Source: Zygosaccharomyces rouxii
Taxonomy: Eukaryota; Ascomycota; Saccharomycetes; Saccharomycetales; Saccharomycetaceae
Length of the DNA: 64,000 nucleotides
Assembly (NCBI RefSeq): GCF_000026365.1
Contig: NC_012992.1
Location: 806,001 to 870,000, forward strand
Direction of reading: 5' to 3'
Shown in pieces: positions 40,536 to 51,313 of this stretch. The position numbers were made by a program, and so were the translations under genes. Numbering within the stretch: position 1 is the first letter of the stretch; every line of letters starts with the position of its first letter. The notes beneath the pieces were generated by a model. The model had not been told where the DNA came from. It worked only from the letters and a program-made list of their open reading frames with translations, and made no database searches.

Positions 40536-41312
40536 CTAATTAACCGTTCTTTCATCCATCCAACATTCCCATCTGTCAATGTTTTTCTTTATTACACTAC
40601 CTTCCACAGCATCAATATTACCTTCAAGAGACTCAAATTTGAAGCCATCCTTTAAACCTAAATTGAAGACTTGTGGTTCATCTTGCAAATTCCCATCATC
40701 ATCTGTCTTTTCAGCTCCATTCACAGTTTCCAAAGATTTTTGCCTTCTAATAATGATTCTTTCAATTTCCTTCTCAAGAGCAGATCTAATTTTCAAAGGT
40801 GGTCTTGCGGTGAAGGATTCAGATTTGTTACAAGCTATTAAAATATCAACACCATTAGGAAATCTTTCAGTAACTTGTAAAATTTCGAATAAAAATTCCG
40901 CTGTCGATGTCAGTTCCTTTGGGTCTACAGTTGCATCTACAACGAAGATCAATCCTTTAATATTACTAGAATTTTGTAAAGTTTCAAACAATTTGTTGCG
41001 TAGTTTTAAATGGCCTGGGAATTCTATCAATCTGCCAGTAAAGGTTTTGGTTGTAATTGGGATCTTAAAATCATGAGCTACATTGGGCTCTAAGGATGTT
41101 ACTGAAGGTCTTAGCGAGTCAGATGTCAACAGTGTAAATAAACTAGTCTTGCCACTCTCAGATGGACCTGCTATGATAAAAGTTGGTTGTTTATTTGTTA
41201 CTTTACTGGCATTGCTCACTGGAATCAAACCACTACTTGTAGTTCGAATTGTAAATAAAGCTGTTGTTATTAACACCAGAATAATCGCTACTAATACTGC
41301 ATTACTAACCAT
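40536..41312 (-). CDS. SRP102: Signal recognition particle receptor beta subunit
   Basis: 258 residues from ATG 41312 (S. cerevisiae Srp102, YKL154W, 244). The chosen start gives an N-terminal membrane anchor (AVLVAIILVLITTALF, residues 5-20) followed by a Ras/Arf-like GTPase domain: P-loop GPSESGKTSLFTLL near residue 50, EFPGHLKLRNKL (switch II), and CNKSE as the NKxD-type motif. The open frame extends 66 codons further upstream with another ATG (41423), but that extension would place a charged segment before the anchor. It tethers the alpha subunit Srp101 to the ER membrane for co-translational targeting. Divergent from RSM22. Confidence 0.95.
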   Translation of the reverse strand: MVSNAVLVAIILVLITTALFTIRTTSSGLIPVSNASKVTNKQPTFIIAGPSESGKTSLFTLLTSDSLRPSVTSLEPNVAHDFKIPITTKTFTGRLIEFPGHLKLRNKLFETLQNSSNIKGLIFVVDATVDPKELTSTAEFLFEILQVTERFPNGVDILIACNKSESFTARPPLKIRSALEKEIERIIIRRQKSLETVNGAEKTDDDGNLQDEPQVFNLGLKDGFKFESLEGNIDAVEGSVIKKNIDRWECWMDERTVN

Positions 41313-41518
41313 GACGCACTGAGATATATGGGTCAGAACTGTTCTGGTCGATCTCCTCGATATCTTCGATATTTTACAATATGGCCTATTGAAAAATTTC
41401 GGCTCTTCTTTGATATCGCACATATATGGATATAAAAAAAATGAAGAGATGAGATGAGATGCGATGTGCTTAGTATTGAATATCTTCACAAGAGGTAAAA
41501 AAGCCAACAAAAAAGTTC

Positions 41519-43576
41519 ATGCTTAGATCGATAAGTCTAAGGATCTGGTCAAGCTATCGACTCAGTTCCACATTCTCAAAGGATACTCTCAAGAGTGTGA
41601 ATATTGACTTTAACAATGGGAATTACCACGGTAAAGTAGTTGATGAGAATCAAAATGATTCACAAGTGATTGATAGAGATGCATTATTTGCCCAAAATAT
41701 TGATTCTGGATATAGAAATGAATCAGGTGAACCTGTACAGGGCAAAAATTCCCAAGAGGCAAGACTGACTCCACAAACTCTAGTAGCAAGAACTTATAGA
41801 GGTCAACTGGGGCTTGATACCAACGTTTCTAAAGCCATTAATAACCACATTTTGTCTTTACAGATTCCAAATAATACAAGAAGATTATCATCTCAGTATT
41901 TTGTGGAGATGCGCCAGAGTAAAGTGCATAGACCTACAAGAACAAAGATGGAAGTCGATTCTCACATTGCATCAATCTTTTTACAAAATTATGGTGCCAT
42001 ATATCAAAGTTTAGCTGAACTTAGGAAAAGGGTAGGAGCTCAAAATTTTCAACCAAAGAAAATATTAGACGTCGGGTATGGTCCTGCTACAGGTATGGTA
42101 GCATTAAACGATCTTATGGGTAACGATTTCCAACCAGAATTAAAGGAAGCAGTGATCTTAGGACATTTAGATATGGAGAAAAAAGCCAAAATTATACTGA
42201 GTCGACAAATAAATGAAATTCCACAAGATGTTTTAAAAGAAGAAGAAGAACAACAACAGCAACAAGATGACATTAACGAAGAGGATGAATTAGTTGGTGA
42301 AGTGATGACTAAAAAGATTAAAATTAATACCAAACTAAGAGATACGATACCAAGCTCAAGGCAGTACGATTTAATCATTCTAACGCATCAGTTATTGAAA
42401 AGTGAAGAACGATTCCCGATCCAAATCGATGTTAATTTAGAGCACTATCTAAGTATGCTGGCTCCTGGTGGACATCTAGTGATTGTTGAAAGAGGTAATC
42501 CGTTGGGTTTTGAAACAATCGCTCGTGCTAGACAAATTATGGTTAGACCAGAAAATTATCCCGATGAGCATGGTAAAATTCCAAGACCATATAACCGCGG
42601 ATCATCCAAGAATTACAGCGTAGAATATGAAAAGGGTGCGAATAGTGAAGAAGTGGAAGAAGCGCAAAGGTTGATTGCAGAACTTGATGAGCAGTTCGGT
42701 TCAGTAAAAGACGAAGAACTTGAATTCGAGCCTGAGTTAATGGATTCTATAGCCGAGAAGGGAAGAGGTGATGAAAATAACAATTATCATTTAAAGATTA
42801 TTGCACCTTGTCCTCACCACAGGAAATGTCCATTGCAGATTGGCAAACCACAGTATTACGAATATCCAGAAGGTAAGAATCTAAAGTTTTGTAATTTCCA
42901 AAAATCAATTACAAGACCTAAATTCACCATGGAACATAAAAAGGGTAAAATGCTAGCGACGCCATGGCAGGAGCCCACTGATGGTATTGGTAAAAAGGGT
43001 TTAGCTAAACCCGGTACAGGTAGACCTAATGGACGTAATTATGAGATTTTAAACTACTCGTATTTGATTGTGGAACGCTCCAGTACGGATGAACAAACTT
43101 TACAAGACATCGAAACGCAACGTTCAGCTCAAACTACTTACGAGCTCGGATCCCTAGGTGACAATACCCAATCTACATGGCCAAGAATAATAAAGCAACC
43201 ATTAAAGCGTAAGGGCCATGTTACAATGGATCTCTGTGGTTCATCAGGTGAATTGGAAAAGTGGATTGTACCAAAATCCTTCGGTAAGGAGGCCTACCAC
43301 GACGCACGTAAGGCGAGTAAAGGTGACCTTTGGGGGTTAGATGCCAAGACAAAGATGAAAAGTGTTGTTAATTTCAATGTTGCTAAATTCCAAGCAATTG
43401 AAAAGGAATTGATTAAACAGAAGAAGAGAGAGGCCAAGAGAAAAGATCGTGAAGTTTCTGAAGTCTACAACGAAATAACCCATGGCGAAAATGGTGACGT
43501 AGATACATTGGCACAAGTTTTGGCTCATGAATACCAACGTAATAGAGGCAAAAAGGATAAGAAGAGAGAAGATTGA
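41519..43576 (+). CDS. RSM22: Rsm22 mitochondrial ribosome small-subunit protein/assembly factor
   Basis: 685 residues (S. cerevisiae Rsm22, YKL155C, 628). The first ATG gives MLRSISLRIWSSYRLSSTF, a clear mitochondrial presequence. A methyltransferase-like fold follows, with ILDVGYGPATGMVAL near residue 182 and LAPGGHLVIVERGNPLGFE near 320. A cysteine motif, CPHHRKCPL at about 430 with a further cysteine (FCNF) near 458, fits the iron-sulfur cluster reported for this family. An acidic/glutamine insertion lies at about 240-260. It is required for small mitoribosomal subunit biogenesis. Convergent with RPS27. Confidence 0.95.
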   Translation: MLRSISLRIWSSYRLSSTFSKDTLKSVNIDFNNGNYHGKVVDENQNDSQVIDRDALFAQNIDSGYRNESGEPVQGKNSQEARLTPQTLVARTYRGQLGLDTNVSKAINNHILSLQIPNNTRRLSSQYFVEMRQSKVHRPTRTKMEVDSHIASIFLQNYGAIYQSLAELRKRVGAQNFQPKKILDVGYGPATGMVALNDLMGNDFQPELKEAVILGHLDMEKKAKIILSRQINEIPQDVLKEEEEQQQQQDDINEEDELVGEVMTKKIKINTKLRDTIPSSRQYDLIILTHQLLKSEERFPIQIDVNLEHYLSMLAPGGHLVIVERGNPLGFETIARARQIMVRPENYPDEHGKIPRPYNRGSSKNYSVEYEKGANSEEVEEAQRLIAELDEQFGSVKDEELEFEPELMDSIAEKGRGDENNNYHLKIIAPCPHHRKCPLQIGKPQYYEYPEGKNLKFCNFQKSITRPKFTMEHKKGKMLATPWQEPTDGIGKKGLAKPGTGRPNGRNYEILNYSYLIVERSSTDEQTLQDIETQRSAQTTYELGSLGDNTQSTWPRIIKQPLKRKGHVTMDLCGSSGELEKWIVPKSFGKEAYHDARKASKGDLWGLDAKTKMKSVVNFNVAKFQAIEKELIKQKKREAKRKDREVSEVYNEITHGENGDVDTLAQVLAHEYQRNRGKKDKKRED

Positions 43577-43905
43577 TTCGCATTATTTATAAATGGAACT
43601 TGTACATAGAAGAGGAACAACAATAAAGAAAACAAACGACCCCGGTACTGGCAACAGCCTCACGCGTTCAATGGTTTTCAAACACAACAAAACTTTACCT
43701 ATATATATATGTGAACTTTAAATCTATATAATAAAGTCAAAATCACGACGAATACACAAACATCCGAGTTTTAGACGCTCATGCAATTCGAGATTTCCCT
43801 TTCATTTTCCATCACAGTTCGTACGTGCTAATGTATATTTTTTTACACTACTAAACATAGATTTAGATTATTATTTTCTATCTTTCCAGAAAGATTCTGA
43901 TTAAA
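43577..43905. other. RSM22-RPS27 convergent 3' region
   Basis: 329 bp between two stop codons. AT-rich, with TATATATATATG near 43701-43712 and TATATAA near 43724 as likely 3'-end signals. No gene seen. Confidence 0.6.
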
Positions 43906-44276
43906 TTACTTTCTTCTGAAAGAAGTACCTTCGGAAAGTTTGGCCTTACCACCAGTTGGAGTGCACAACACAGTAGAGCAGGATTCACAAGTCACTGCGG
44001 TTTGAGCATGAGAAAAGACGGTGGTGATGTTCAAACAACCTGGGCATTTGACATCCAAGAAGTAGGATCTTGGAGACTGCACTAAAGTCTTTAACTTGTG
44101 CTTTCTAGCTTCAGTAGCTGGAGTTGGGTGTAGCAAATCTTGAACTAAAACCTATTGAAATGAAGAAAGTGAAAAATCATCGTTAGTAACTTGTACAACA
44201 CGGAAAACGAACCACAACAGGCGGGGGTTTCAAGGGTTTATCGTAGTTAATGAACCCATCACATCTAACATACCAT
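43906..44276 (-). CDS. RPS27: 40S ribosomal protein eS27
   Basis: Join of 44274-44276 (ATG only) and 43906-44151, both on the minus strand, giving 82 residues as in S. cerevisiae Rps27A/B (YKL156W/YHR021C). The first exon codes only for methionine; exon 2 begins GTTTTAGTTCAAGAT (VLVQD). The zinc finger is intact: CPGCLNI and CESC with about 14 residues between, and the protein ends GTSFRRK. A consensus Rap1 site (TAACCCACACACC, minus strand 44537-44525) lies about 250 bp upstream of ATG, as in ribosomal protein gene promoters. One gene stands where S. cerevisiae has two duplicates. Confidence 0.97.
44152..44273 (-). other. RPS27: RPS27 intron (122 nt)
   Basis: On the minus strand, GTATGT begins at 44273 directly after ATG, the branch site TACTAAC occupies 44188-44182, and the 3' splice site TAG ends at 44152. 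The same position after the first codon is used in S. cerevisiae RPS27, but this intron is shorter than the roughly 350-nt one there. Confidence 0.95.
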
Positions 44277-45368
44277 TTTATCTTACTGTGCTGCTCTAAG
44301 ATCACTGTAAATTACGAAGTAAAATTTCAACTCTTAAGTATTACGTACGACAATTTTTCACTTCCTGGGGGCCGTACTGGAAAAAGGGCGATAACATGCG
44401 ATGAGCCCAATGGAATCAGGTCGATTTTTCATTTTTGCGTCGCTTCATCGAAGACGACCGGACGATTGTGAAATTTTAAATGAAAAAAAGAAACAGAAGT
44501 GTGGTGTACGGTACTGAAGGGATTGGTGTGTGGGTTACAGTCAGTCATATTTGTCAGAAAGTAGAAATTAATGATGAATACCAGTAGTAAAGAAGCTGTT
44601 TGGAACGGGCCAGAACTGACCCTGGCTAAGATTAGAAAGAGTATAGAATATCGTAGAAGTGAGAGGCTTTGCTATTATGATTTATGTTAGAGTATAAGTC
44701 ACATGACTCGTTTCTTTTATCTTTTTAAGAGTTCTGGAAGTAAATGCTTGGAAGACTAGAGAAATGGTTCGAGAATCATTATAGTTTCGGTCTCGAAGTC
44801 TAGTTCTCCATGGTGCTTCTAAAATTTCAATTTTTTGTAGGTCTTGGTCTAGTCAAAGTAACATATTACCTACTAAACGTTAATCAGCCCTGGACCCAGA
44901 ACAGGATACTGTAGAATATTCCAGAAGAGCTATGCATTGCTAACCCCTTGGAACGCTTCTGCTTCATTTACAAGAGGAGTAGATTCTTATTTTTGCCCTA
45001 TCTCTCTTTTGGAGAGCCCTAATCCATCAGCGGCTAACGTACAAGACGACAGCGGCTAATAAGTCATGTGATGGATAGCTTCTTTTTGCTATTCTCCATA
45101 ATTCTCATTTCGAATCCACAAGCCTACAATAAAGCCAAAATATGTATAAAACCTCTAAGTAGACATTCTTATGTCTTTAATACCAATATTCATCGGTCTG
45201 AAATCCACGTGATATTACCCGCCCGGGAACTTTTTGCAGACAGATCTAATATTCTTTCCAAAAGAGGCAAGTGAGTAAACAATCGAAAAGTACAGAATTA
45301 CAGAATTAGGTATTACAAACATTCTATAAAGTTAATCAATTGAGTCAAATAATTTATCAACCTCTAGC
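44277..45368. promoter_or_regulatory. RPS27-MYO1 divergent intergenic region
   Basis: 1092 bp without a convincing gene. Contains a Rap1 consensus site for RPS27 (44525-44537), a Tbf1-like AGCCCTAA (45015-45022), and a 10-bp direct repeat CAGCGGCTAA at 45028-45037 and 45050-45059 (22-bp spacing). The S. cerevisiae gene at this position, YHR022C (Ras-like GTPase), has no counterpart here. Confidence 0.5.
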
Positions 45369-48300
45369 ATGGATGCTATGACAAGAGCCCTCTTTGAACA
45401 ACATAACAGCGTTGCATCTGAGCGTCAACCTTTTTCAGCAGGTTCTCAGGGCAGTATGGTTGACCAATCGTCAATAGTGTGGGTTCCAGACGATGATAAA
45501 GTATTTGTTCAAGGTGAATTAATTGATGAGAAAGTAATTAAAGATAAGAGTAATAGAGAAAAACCTATTAGCATAGTTAGAATTGCAGGTCATGAGAAAC
45601 AGTTTGCACAAGTTGATGTTTGCCCGGTAAATCCATCAACTTTTGATAAAGTTGACGACATGTCGGAGTTGACCCATTTAAACGAACCATCAGTCCTTTA
45701 CAATTTGGAAAATAGATATCAAGATGATTCGATCTACACATATTCTGGACTTTTCCTCGTTGCAATCAATCCTTACAATAATGTAAGGATATATACCCAA
45801 GAATACATGAATCTCTATCATGGTTCACCAAAGGAGGATAATAAGCCACATATTTTTGCCCTTGCGGAGGAGGCGTATCAAAGACTATTATCGGTAAAGC
45901 AAGACCAATCGGTATTAGTTACAGGAGAATCAGGTGCAGGTAAAACTGAAAATACAAAACGTATATTACAATATCTGGCGTCAATTACTTCTGAGGATAA
46001 ACTTTTGTCGACGAAGCAAGAAAGTTTCGAAAGGAAAATCTTAGAGAGTAATCCGATTTTAGAATCGTTTGGTAATTCTCAAACTGTAAGGAATAATAAC
46101 TCCTCCAGATTCGGTAAATTTATTAAAATCGAATTTGATGAAAGAGGTAAAATCAATGGTGCTCACATTGAATGGTATCTTTTGGAGAAATCAAGAATTA
46201 TTAATCAACATCCGTTGGAAAGAAATTATCACATTTTTTATCAATTGTTACAAGGTCTTTCATCTCAAGAGTTGAGAAAATTAGAAATAAACTCAAAGTC
46301 AATCAAGGATTACCGTTTCCTGAGCAATTCAAATCCCTCTATTCCTGGTGTTGATGATGCAAAGGATTTCCAAGAACTATCATCTGCATTTAAAATCATG
46401 GGGTTTGCCGATGATGAAGTCAATCATGTTTTTCAAATAATATCCATTATACTACATTTGGGAAATGTGGAATTCTTATCAGAAAGAGCGGAACAAGCGT
46501 CTATTAAAAATGATATTTCTGCTCTTTGTAGACTTTTGGGTGTTAAAGAGAATGATTTCAAGGCAGCTACTTTAAAACCAAAATCTAAGGCAGGTAGAGA
46601 GTGGGTATCACAGTCTAAAAATGCTCAACAATCTAGATCCATTCTCAACTCTTTGTCGAGAACTTTATATGAAAAGCTTTTTTCCTTTATCGTTGATAAA
46701 ATTAATCGAAGTTTAGATCATGGGTCTATGACGGCCAATTACATTGGACTGTTAGATATTGCAGGTTTTGAAATTTTCCAAAATAATTCCTTTGAACAAT
46801 TGTGCATCAACTATACCAATGAAAAATTACAACAATTTTTCAACCATTACATGTTTGTACTTGAACAAAACGAATACTTGAAAGAAAATATTCAATGGGA
46901 TTATGTGGATTACAGTAAGGATTTACAATCAACCATCAATTTAATCGAACAAAAGGGTCCACCTACAGGTGTTCTGCCACTATTGGATGAGGAATCTATT
47001 TTGCCAAAATCTTCAGATGATTCATTTTTCTCTAAACTGATTTCCACTTGGGATCAAAAATCAAATAAATTCAAAAGGGCTAAAAAACCTTCATGCTTTG
47101 TACTTAAACATTACGCAGGTGATGTAGAATACAATGTCGATGGTTGGTTGTCAAAAAATAAGGATCCTTTGAATGATCATTTATTAAACGTTTTATCAGA
47201 ATCATCTAATGATATGATCAAATCGTTTTTCTGTGATTCACCAAAAGTACGCGGTGGATCATTTAGAACCACATCGATACGCCATAGGGAACAATTATCG
47301 TCACTACTAGACCAATTATCGTCAACAACTCCACATTTTGCACGGTGCATCATTCCAAATAATAAGAAAAAGGCTAAGGATTTTGATAAAAAATTAATTT
47401 TGGATCAATTACGTTGCAATGGTGTTTTAGAAGGTATAAGGATAGCAAGAGAAGGATACCCCAATCGTATTTTCTTTAAAGAGTTTTACCAAAGATACCA
47501 GATCTTAGCAGACGATTATAAGGTTTCCAGCAGTGCTAAAAAGAACAGTGAGTTTTTACTCTCATCATTGCATCTGGATCCATCTCTCTACAAAGTGGGG
47601 ACCACAAAACTGTTTTTTAAAGCTGGGGTCTTGGCAGATTTAGAATCTAGAAAGGAGGAAAAAATCTTTTCCACAGCCATTAGACTCAACGCTCATGTTC
47701 GCGGTGGTCAAGTACGTCTTGAAACTAACAAGCGGTTAATGAAACTAAGGGCGGCAAGAGTTTTGGGAGAAACTTTTAAATCTTACAACAAAATGATGGA
47801 AGATCCCTGGTACAATCTTTATTTAAGGATCAAACCATTGTTAAGTTCTTCACAAGACATTGCAAAATCCAAGAAAGTGGCCAAACAAGTCAAAGAACTG
47901 GAGGGAAAGCTGAAAATCACTGTAGAAGAACGCGATAAGGCCATAGCAACCGAATCCTCTACCGCTAAAGACTTGGAGGAAGTTCGCCAGATGTTAGCGG
48001 CAGAAGTGGAAAAATTGAGTTCTCACAAAGAACAGTTAGATGCCGCCAAGGAGCAACAATTGTCCTTACAGAAAAAATTAGATGATGCTACGAAATTGAA
48101 AGAACAAATTGAACAGGAAAAGCAGAAGAAAGAAGAACAACATGAAAAGGCTTTAGGGGAACTTTTAAGTATTAAACAGTCTTCTAACAATGGCGAGGCT
48201 CAAATGAAAGAATTGGAGACTAAAAATTCAGAACTTGCTAAGCAAGTAGAACAGTTGAAAAACCAGGTTTCAGAAAAAGAGAGGGCTTTACATTCTTTAG

Positions 48301-51125
48301 AACAGTCTAAGTCTCAAGTCTCCAAGGAATTAGTATCGCTGAAGTCAAGGGAATCCTCTGTTCATGATGAATTACAAAAGCTTAAGTCCCAAGAATCTGC
48401 CATGAAAAGAGAAATGGAAAAATTAAGATCTGCTGAAAGTGCAAGACGCAAAGAATTTGATAAGATGAAAGCTGATGAAACGTCAAAAGATAAGGAAATC
48501 TCTACTTTAAGAGGTAGGTTGAGTTCGTCTGAAAAAGACGTTAACATTAAGTTGAACAATCTGGAAAAGAACTGCGAAGCCGCCATGAAACGTTTGAAGA
48601 CATTGGTTGAGGAAAACACTGATTTGAACAATAAAATCTCTACCTTGGAGAAAGAAAAGAATAATTATACCCGTGATGTTAGCACCAAGGAGCGTGAATA
48701 CACTAGGATGAGGGAAAGAATAGATCAACATCAAGAAGAAATGTCAGTATTAGCTTCCCAAAGAGATAATGTCGTTGCTGAACATGATCAAGTAATTCAA
48801 GAATTGAAAGATGCAAGAGCTCAATTGATGGATTATAAGACAAAGTTACAAAACTTGGAGAAAGAGTATGATGCCCTAAAAGAAAACCAAACATTGACCA
48901 ATGGTTCCGGCCCAGAGGAGAGCAAGGTCGAAGAATTAGAACATCGTCTAGCGCAAGAAACTTCGCTGAATCATTACTTAAGCCAGAAGCTGTCATCCCG
49001 TCCAAATAGCTCCAGATCAGTTACGGAGCTGGGCCCCATGAGGGAAGAGGAATTGAGAGATTACCAAGAGATGAATATTCAATTGGAAGAAACCAAGCGA
49101 AACCTGGAATTGCTGATAGAGGAAAAGAAAGATCTTATTTCGAGATTGAGATTCACCGAGACGAGGTTGGCTTCCTCTTCTTTCGATTCACAATTAGCAC
49201 ACACTCAGGTCAAGAAATTAAAAGAGATGCTCCAAAACAGCAACCCATCAATAGATTTGGATAAAGAACTTCAAGACTTGAAACCTTCAGAAGTGAATTT
49301 GGAAAAATTAGTTTTAGAAGTGGATCATCTTAAGAGACAACTCGATATTGAGACGAAAGCTCGCTATGATGCCGAGAATATCGTGGCTGCTCTACACAAT
49401 AAATTTAGTCAGATTCAAAGATCGGATTCTTCATCTGATATTTACAGGCTAAAATACGAAGCGAGTGAGGAGCGCGCCAAATCTCTAGAAAATAAACTAC
49501 GTCAAGTGCCGCTCAAGGATAAGACAAATTTACCAGGTAGCATTTTCACGAACAGAGACAACGTCTCTAAATATGCTGATGAAGTCCGTTTCCACAAGTT
49601 GGAAAACTACAAACTTCAGGAAATACTCGTTGACTCTAATAAGAAAATCGCAAACTTAAACAGTGAGATCAAACAGTTCACTTCCAGAGAGTCCTTATTG
49701 ACTGCTGAGATTGAAAGGTTAGAGAAGGATTTACATTCTACTGAGGGTCAAAACCAAATGTTATCAGCTACTATAAGACAACAAAGAGCACAGTTTGACA
49801 GTATGGTTGGTGATCTGCATGACACAGAGTCCAAGTCTAGGGAATACATTCGTGCTTTAAAGCAGGCTGAAGAAGATGTGAAAAGCATGGCAGCTATAAT
49901 CGAAAATATGAAGGCTCATATAAAACAAAAGGACAAGTTGATTTGGCAGAGAGAAACTGAAAAAAATGAACTCGAGATGCAATTGCAAGAGGCTTCTCTA
50001 GAACTTAAGAGAATTCAAGACATCAATGAAATGCTTGGAGCAGACTTAACCCATTTGAAAGAAAGGTTAGCCAAAAGAGAAGAAGATGCACAATCCATCG
50101 CAATCATTGATAGTCTAAAACAAGATCTTAACACTTTCATGAAATCTGAGACAGCAATGAAGAAGGAAATTTCAACTTACAGATATCAATTAGAGTCCTT
50201 AGCTCACGAATCAGAAATCAAGCTTGATGAGCTTTTAAAACAAGTTCAGCATTATGAAAAAGTTGTAGCAGCCTTGAGTAATGAACGGGATATAGCTGAT
50301 GCCGCTGAGAAAGACTTAACAAAGAAACTCGAAGTCATGATACTTAGAACAGATACATTGGCAGAAACCGTTGAGGCTGTCTCTAGGGATAAAAACCAAC
50401 TTGAGGCAGAATTGGAGAAAATGAGAGATGAACTGGTCAAGTCTACTGCTAATTTTGAAGATACATTACAAGAGAATCATGATATTGCTAATAATGTCAG
50501 TTATTTGGAAGACACATTGAAATTACAAAGAGACCAAAATGCAAGAAATGAAGCTTTGGTCAAACAGTTACAAGACGATGTAGATTTATTGAAGGCAACT
50601 CTTAAGGAGGAAAAGCAAAAATTCATTGAGCTTGACGAAGAGAGTCAAGCTCTAGAAAAGATAAACAATCAAGCAAATAACAGGATTGAATTCCTAGAGA
50701 CTCAATTGGCGGATACCAGTGAGAAAGATGCATGGTTATCTAAAATGCACGAGTTGGAAAACCTGGTGACCAAGGAAACACAGGCAAAATACGAAGAGAT
50801 GAAAAGGGTTAAAAACCTCGAATTATTTGTCGAAAACCTGAAAGAAAAGAATGCTAATCAGACTGAAATAATTGATATAGCTAATGCCGACAAAGAACAA
50901 TTTGATTCAAGATTGTTGCAGTACAATGAACAACTAATGCTCATGGAGAAGCACATCTCAAAACAAGAAATGGATCTAAAGAAATGTATGCGTGATAATG
51001 CTAATTACCAAAATAAGGTAGAAGGATTAGAAAGAGAGGTCACTTTCTGGAAAGACAGATACGATACGCTAGCCTCTGGTAGGAACAGCGCAAAGGCTAC
51101 TCATACTGAAGAAGTTTTCATTTGA
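45369..51125 (+). CDS. MYO1: Type II myosin heavy chain
   Basis: 1918 residues (S. cerevisiae Myo1, YHR023W, 1928). The conventional myosin forms the contractile actomyosin ring at the bud neck and takes part in cytokinesis. The motor domain spans about residues 75-780: P-loop GESGAGKTEN at about 186, switch I NNNSSRFGKFIKIEF at about 241, switch II DIAGFEIF at about 463. The light-chain-binding neck (~785-840) has a divergent IQ-like helix ending at DPWYNLYLRIKPLL. From about 850 to 1910 the sequence is almost continuous coiled coil with a few breaks, including an SRPNSSRS stretch near 1215. Neighbours RPS27 and MAS2 match YHR021C and YHR024C. Confidence 0.98.
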   Translation: MDAMTRALFEQHNSVASERQPFSAGSQGSMVDQSSIVWVPDDDKVFVQGELIDEKVIKDKSNREKPISIVRIAGHEKQFAQVDVCPVNPSTFDKVDDMSELTHLNEPSVLYNLENRYQDDSIYTYSGLFLVAINPYNNVRIYTQEYMNLYHGSPKEDNKPHIFALAEEAYQRLLSVKQDQSVLVTGESGAGKTENTKRILQYLASITSEDKLLSTKQESFERKILESNPILESFGNSQTVRNNNSSRFGKFIKIEFDERGKINGAHIEWYLLEKSRIINQHPLERNYHIFYQLLQGLSSQELRKLEINSKSIKDYRFLSNSNPSIPGVDDAKDFQELSSAFKIMGFADDEVNHVFQIISIILHLGNVEFLSERAEQASIKNDISALCRLLGVKENDFKAATLKPKSKAGREWVSQSKNAQQSRSILNSLSRTLYEKLFSFIVDKINRSLDHGSMTANYIGLLDIAGFEIFQNNSFEQLCINYTNEKLQQFFNHYMFVLEQNEYLKENIQWDYVDYSKDLQSTINLIEQKGPPTGVLPLLDEESILPKSSDDSFFSKLISTWDQKSNKFKRAKKPSCFVLKHYAGDVEYNVDGWLSKNKDPLNDHLLNVLSESSNDMIKSFFCDSPKVRGGSFRTTSIRHREQLSSLLDQLSSTTPHFARCIIPNNKKKAKDFDKKLILDQLRCNGVLEGIRIAREGYPNRIFFKEFYQRYQILADDYKVSSSAKKNSEFLLSSLHLDPSLYKVGTTKLFFKAGVLADLESRKEEKIFSTAIRLNAHVRGGQVRLETNKRLMKLRAARVLGETFKSYNKMMEDPWYNLYLRIKPLLSSSQDIAKSKKVAKQVKELEGKLKITVEERDKAIATESSTAKDLEEVRQMLAAEVEKLSSHKEQLDAAKEQQLSLQKKLDDATKLKEQIEQEKQKKEEQHEKALGELLSIKQSSNNGEAQMKELETKNSELAKQVEQLKNQVSEKERALHSLEQSKSQVSKELVSLKSRESSVHDELQKLKSQESAMKREMEKLRSAESARRKEFDKMKADETSKDKEISTLRGRLSSSEKDVNIKLNNLEKNCEAAMKRLKTLVEENTDLNNKISTLEKEKNNYTRDVSTKEREYTRMRERIDQHQEEMSVLASQRDNVVAEHDQVIQELKDARAQLMDYKTKLQNLEKEYDALKENQTLTNGSGPEESKVEELEHRLAQETSLNHYLSQKLSSRPNSSRSVTELGPMREEELRDYQEMNIQLEETKRNLELLIEEKKDLISRLRFTETRLASSSFDSQLAHTQVKKLKEMLQNSNPSIDLDKELQDLKPSEVNLEKLVLEVDHLKRQLDIETKARYDAENIVAALHNKFSQIQRSDSSSDIYRLKYEASEERAKSLENKLRQVPLKDKTNLPGSIFTNRDNVSKYADEVRFHKLENYKLQEILVDSNKKIANLNSEIKQFTSRESLLTAEIERLEKDLHSTEGQNQMLSATIRQQRAQFDSMVGDLHDTESKSREYIRALKQAEEDVKSMAAIIENMKAHIKQKDKLIWQRETEKNELEMQLQEASLELKRIQDINEMLGADLTHLKERLAKREEDAQSIAIIDSLKQDLNTFMKSETAMKKEISTYRYQLESLAHESEIKLDELLKQVQHYEKVVAALSNERDIADAAEKDLTKKLEVMILRTDTLAETVEAVSRDKNQLEAELEKMRDELVKSTANFEDTLQENHDIANNVSYLEDTLKLQRDQNARNEALVKQLQDDVDLLKATLKEEKQKFIELDEESQALEKINNQANNRIEFLETQLADTSEKDAWLSKMHELENLVTKETQAKYEEMKRVKNLELFVENLKEKNANQTEIIDIANADKEQFDSRLLQYNEQLMLMEKHISKQEMDLKKCMRDNANYQNKVEGLEREVTFWKDRYDTLASGRNSAKATHTEEVFI

Positions 51126-51313
51126 TGTTCACGTCGGGAAAGAATTAAAAAAAAAAAATAATAGGAAGATAGAATGACCAAATGGTCCCCATAATTAAGC
51201 ATAGTATTATTTATATTATTATAGTTCTTTTTTTATTTACATGTTATCAAATTATGCAAGAAGAAACAAAGTATATATGTGGGAAAAAGAGGTAATGCTG
51301 GACATTTTCAATT

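Noticed and set aside
44571..44619. ATGATGA and CTGA as C and D boxes of a snoRNA
   Set aside because: The flanks do not form a terminal stem and the spacing is short; both motifs are common by chance.
45068..45274. 68-codon ORF upstream of MYO1
   Set aside because: No recognisable domain, poor codon character, and it overlaps the probable MYO1 promoter.
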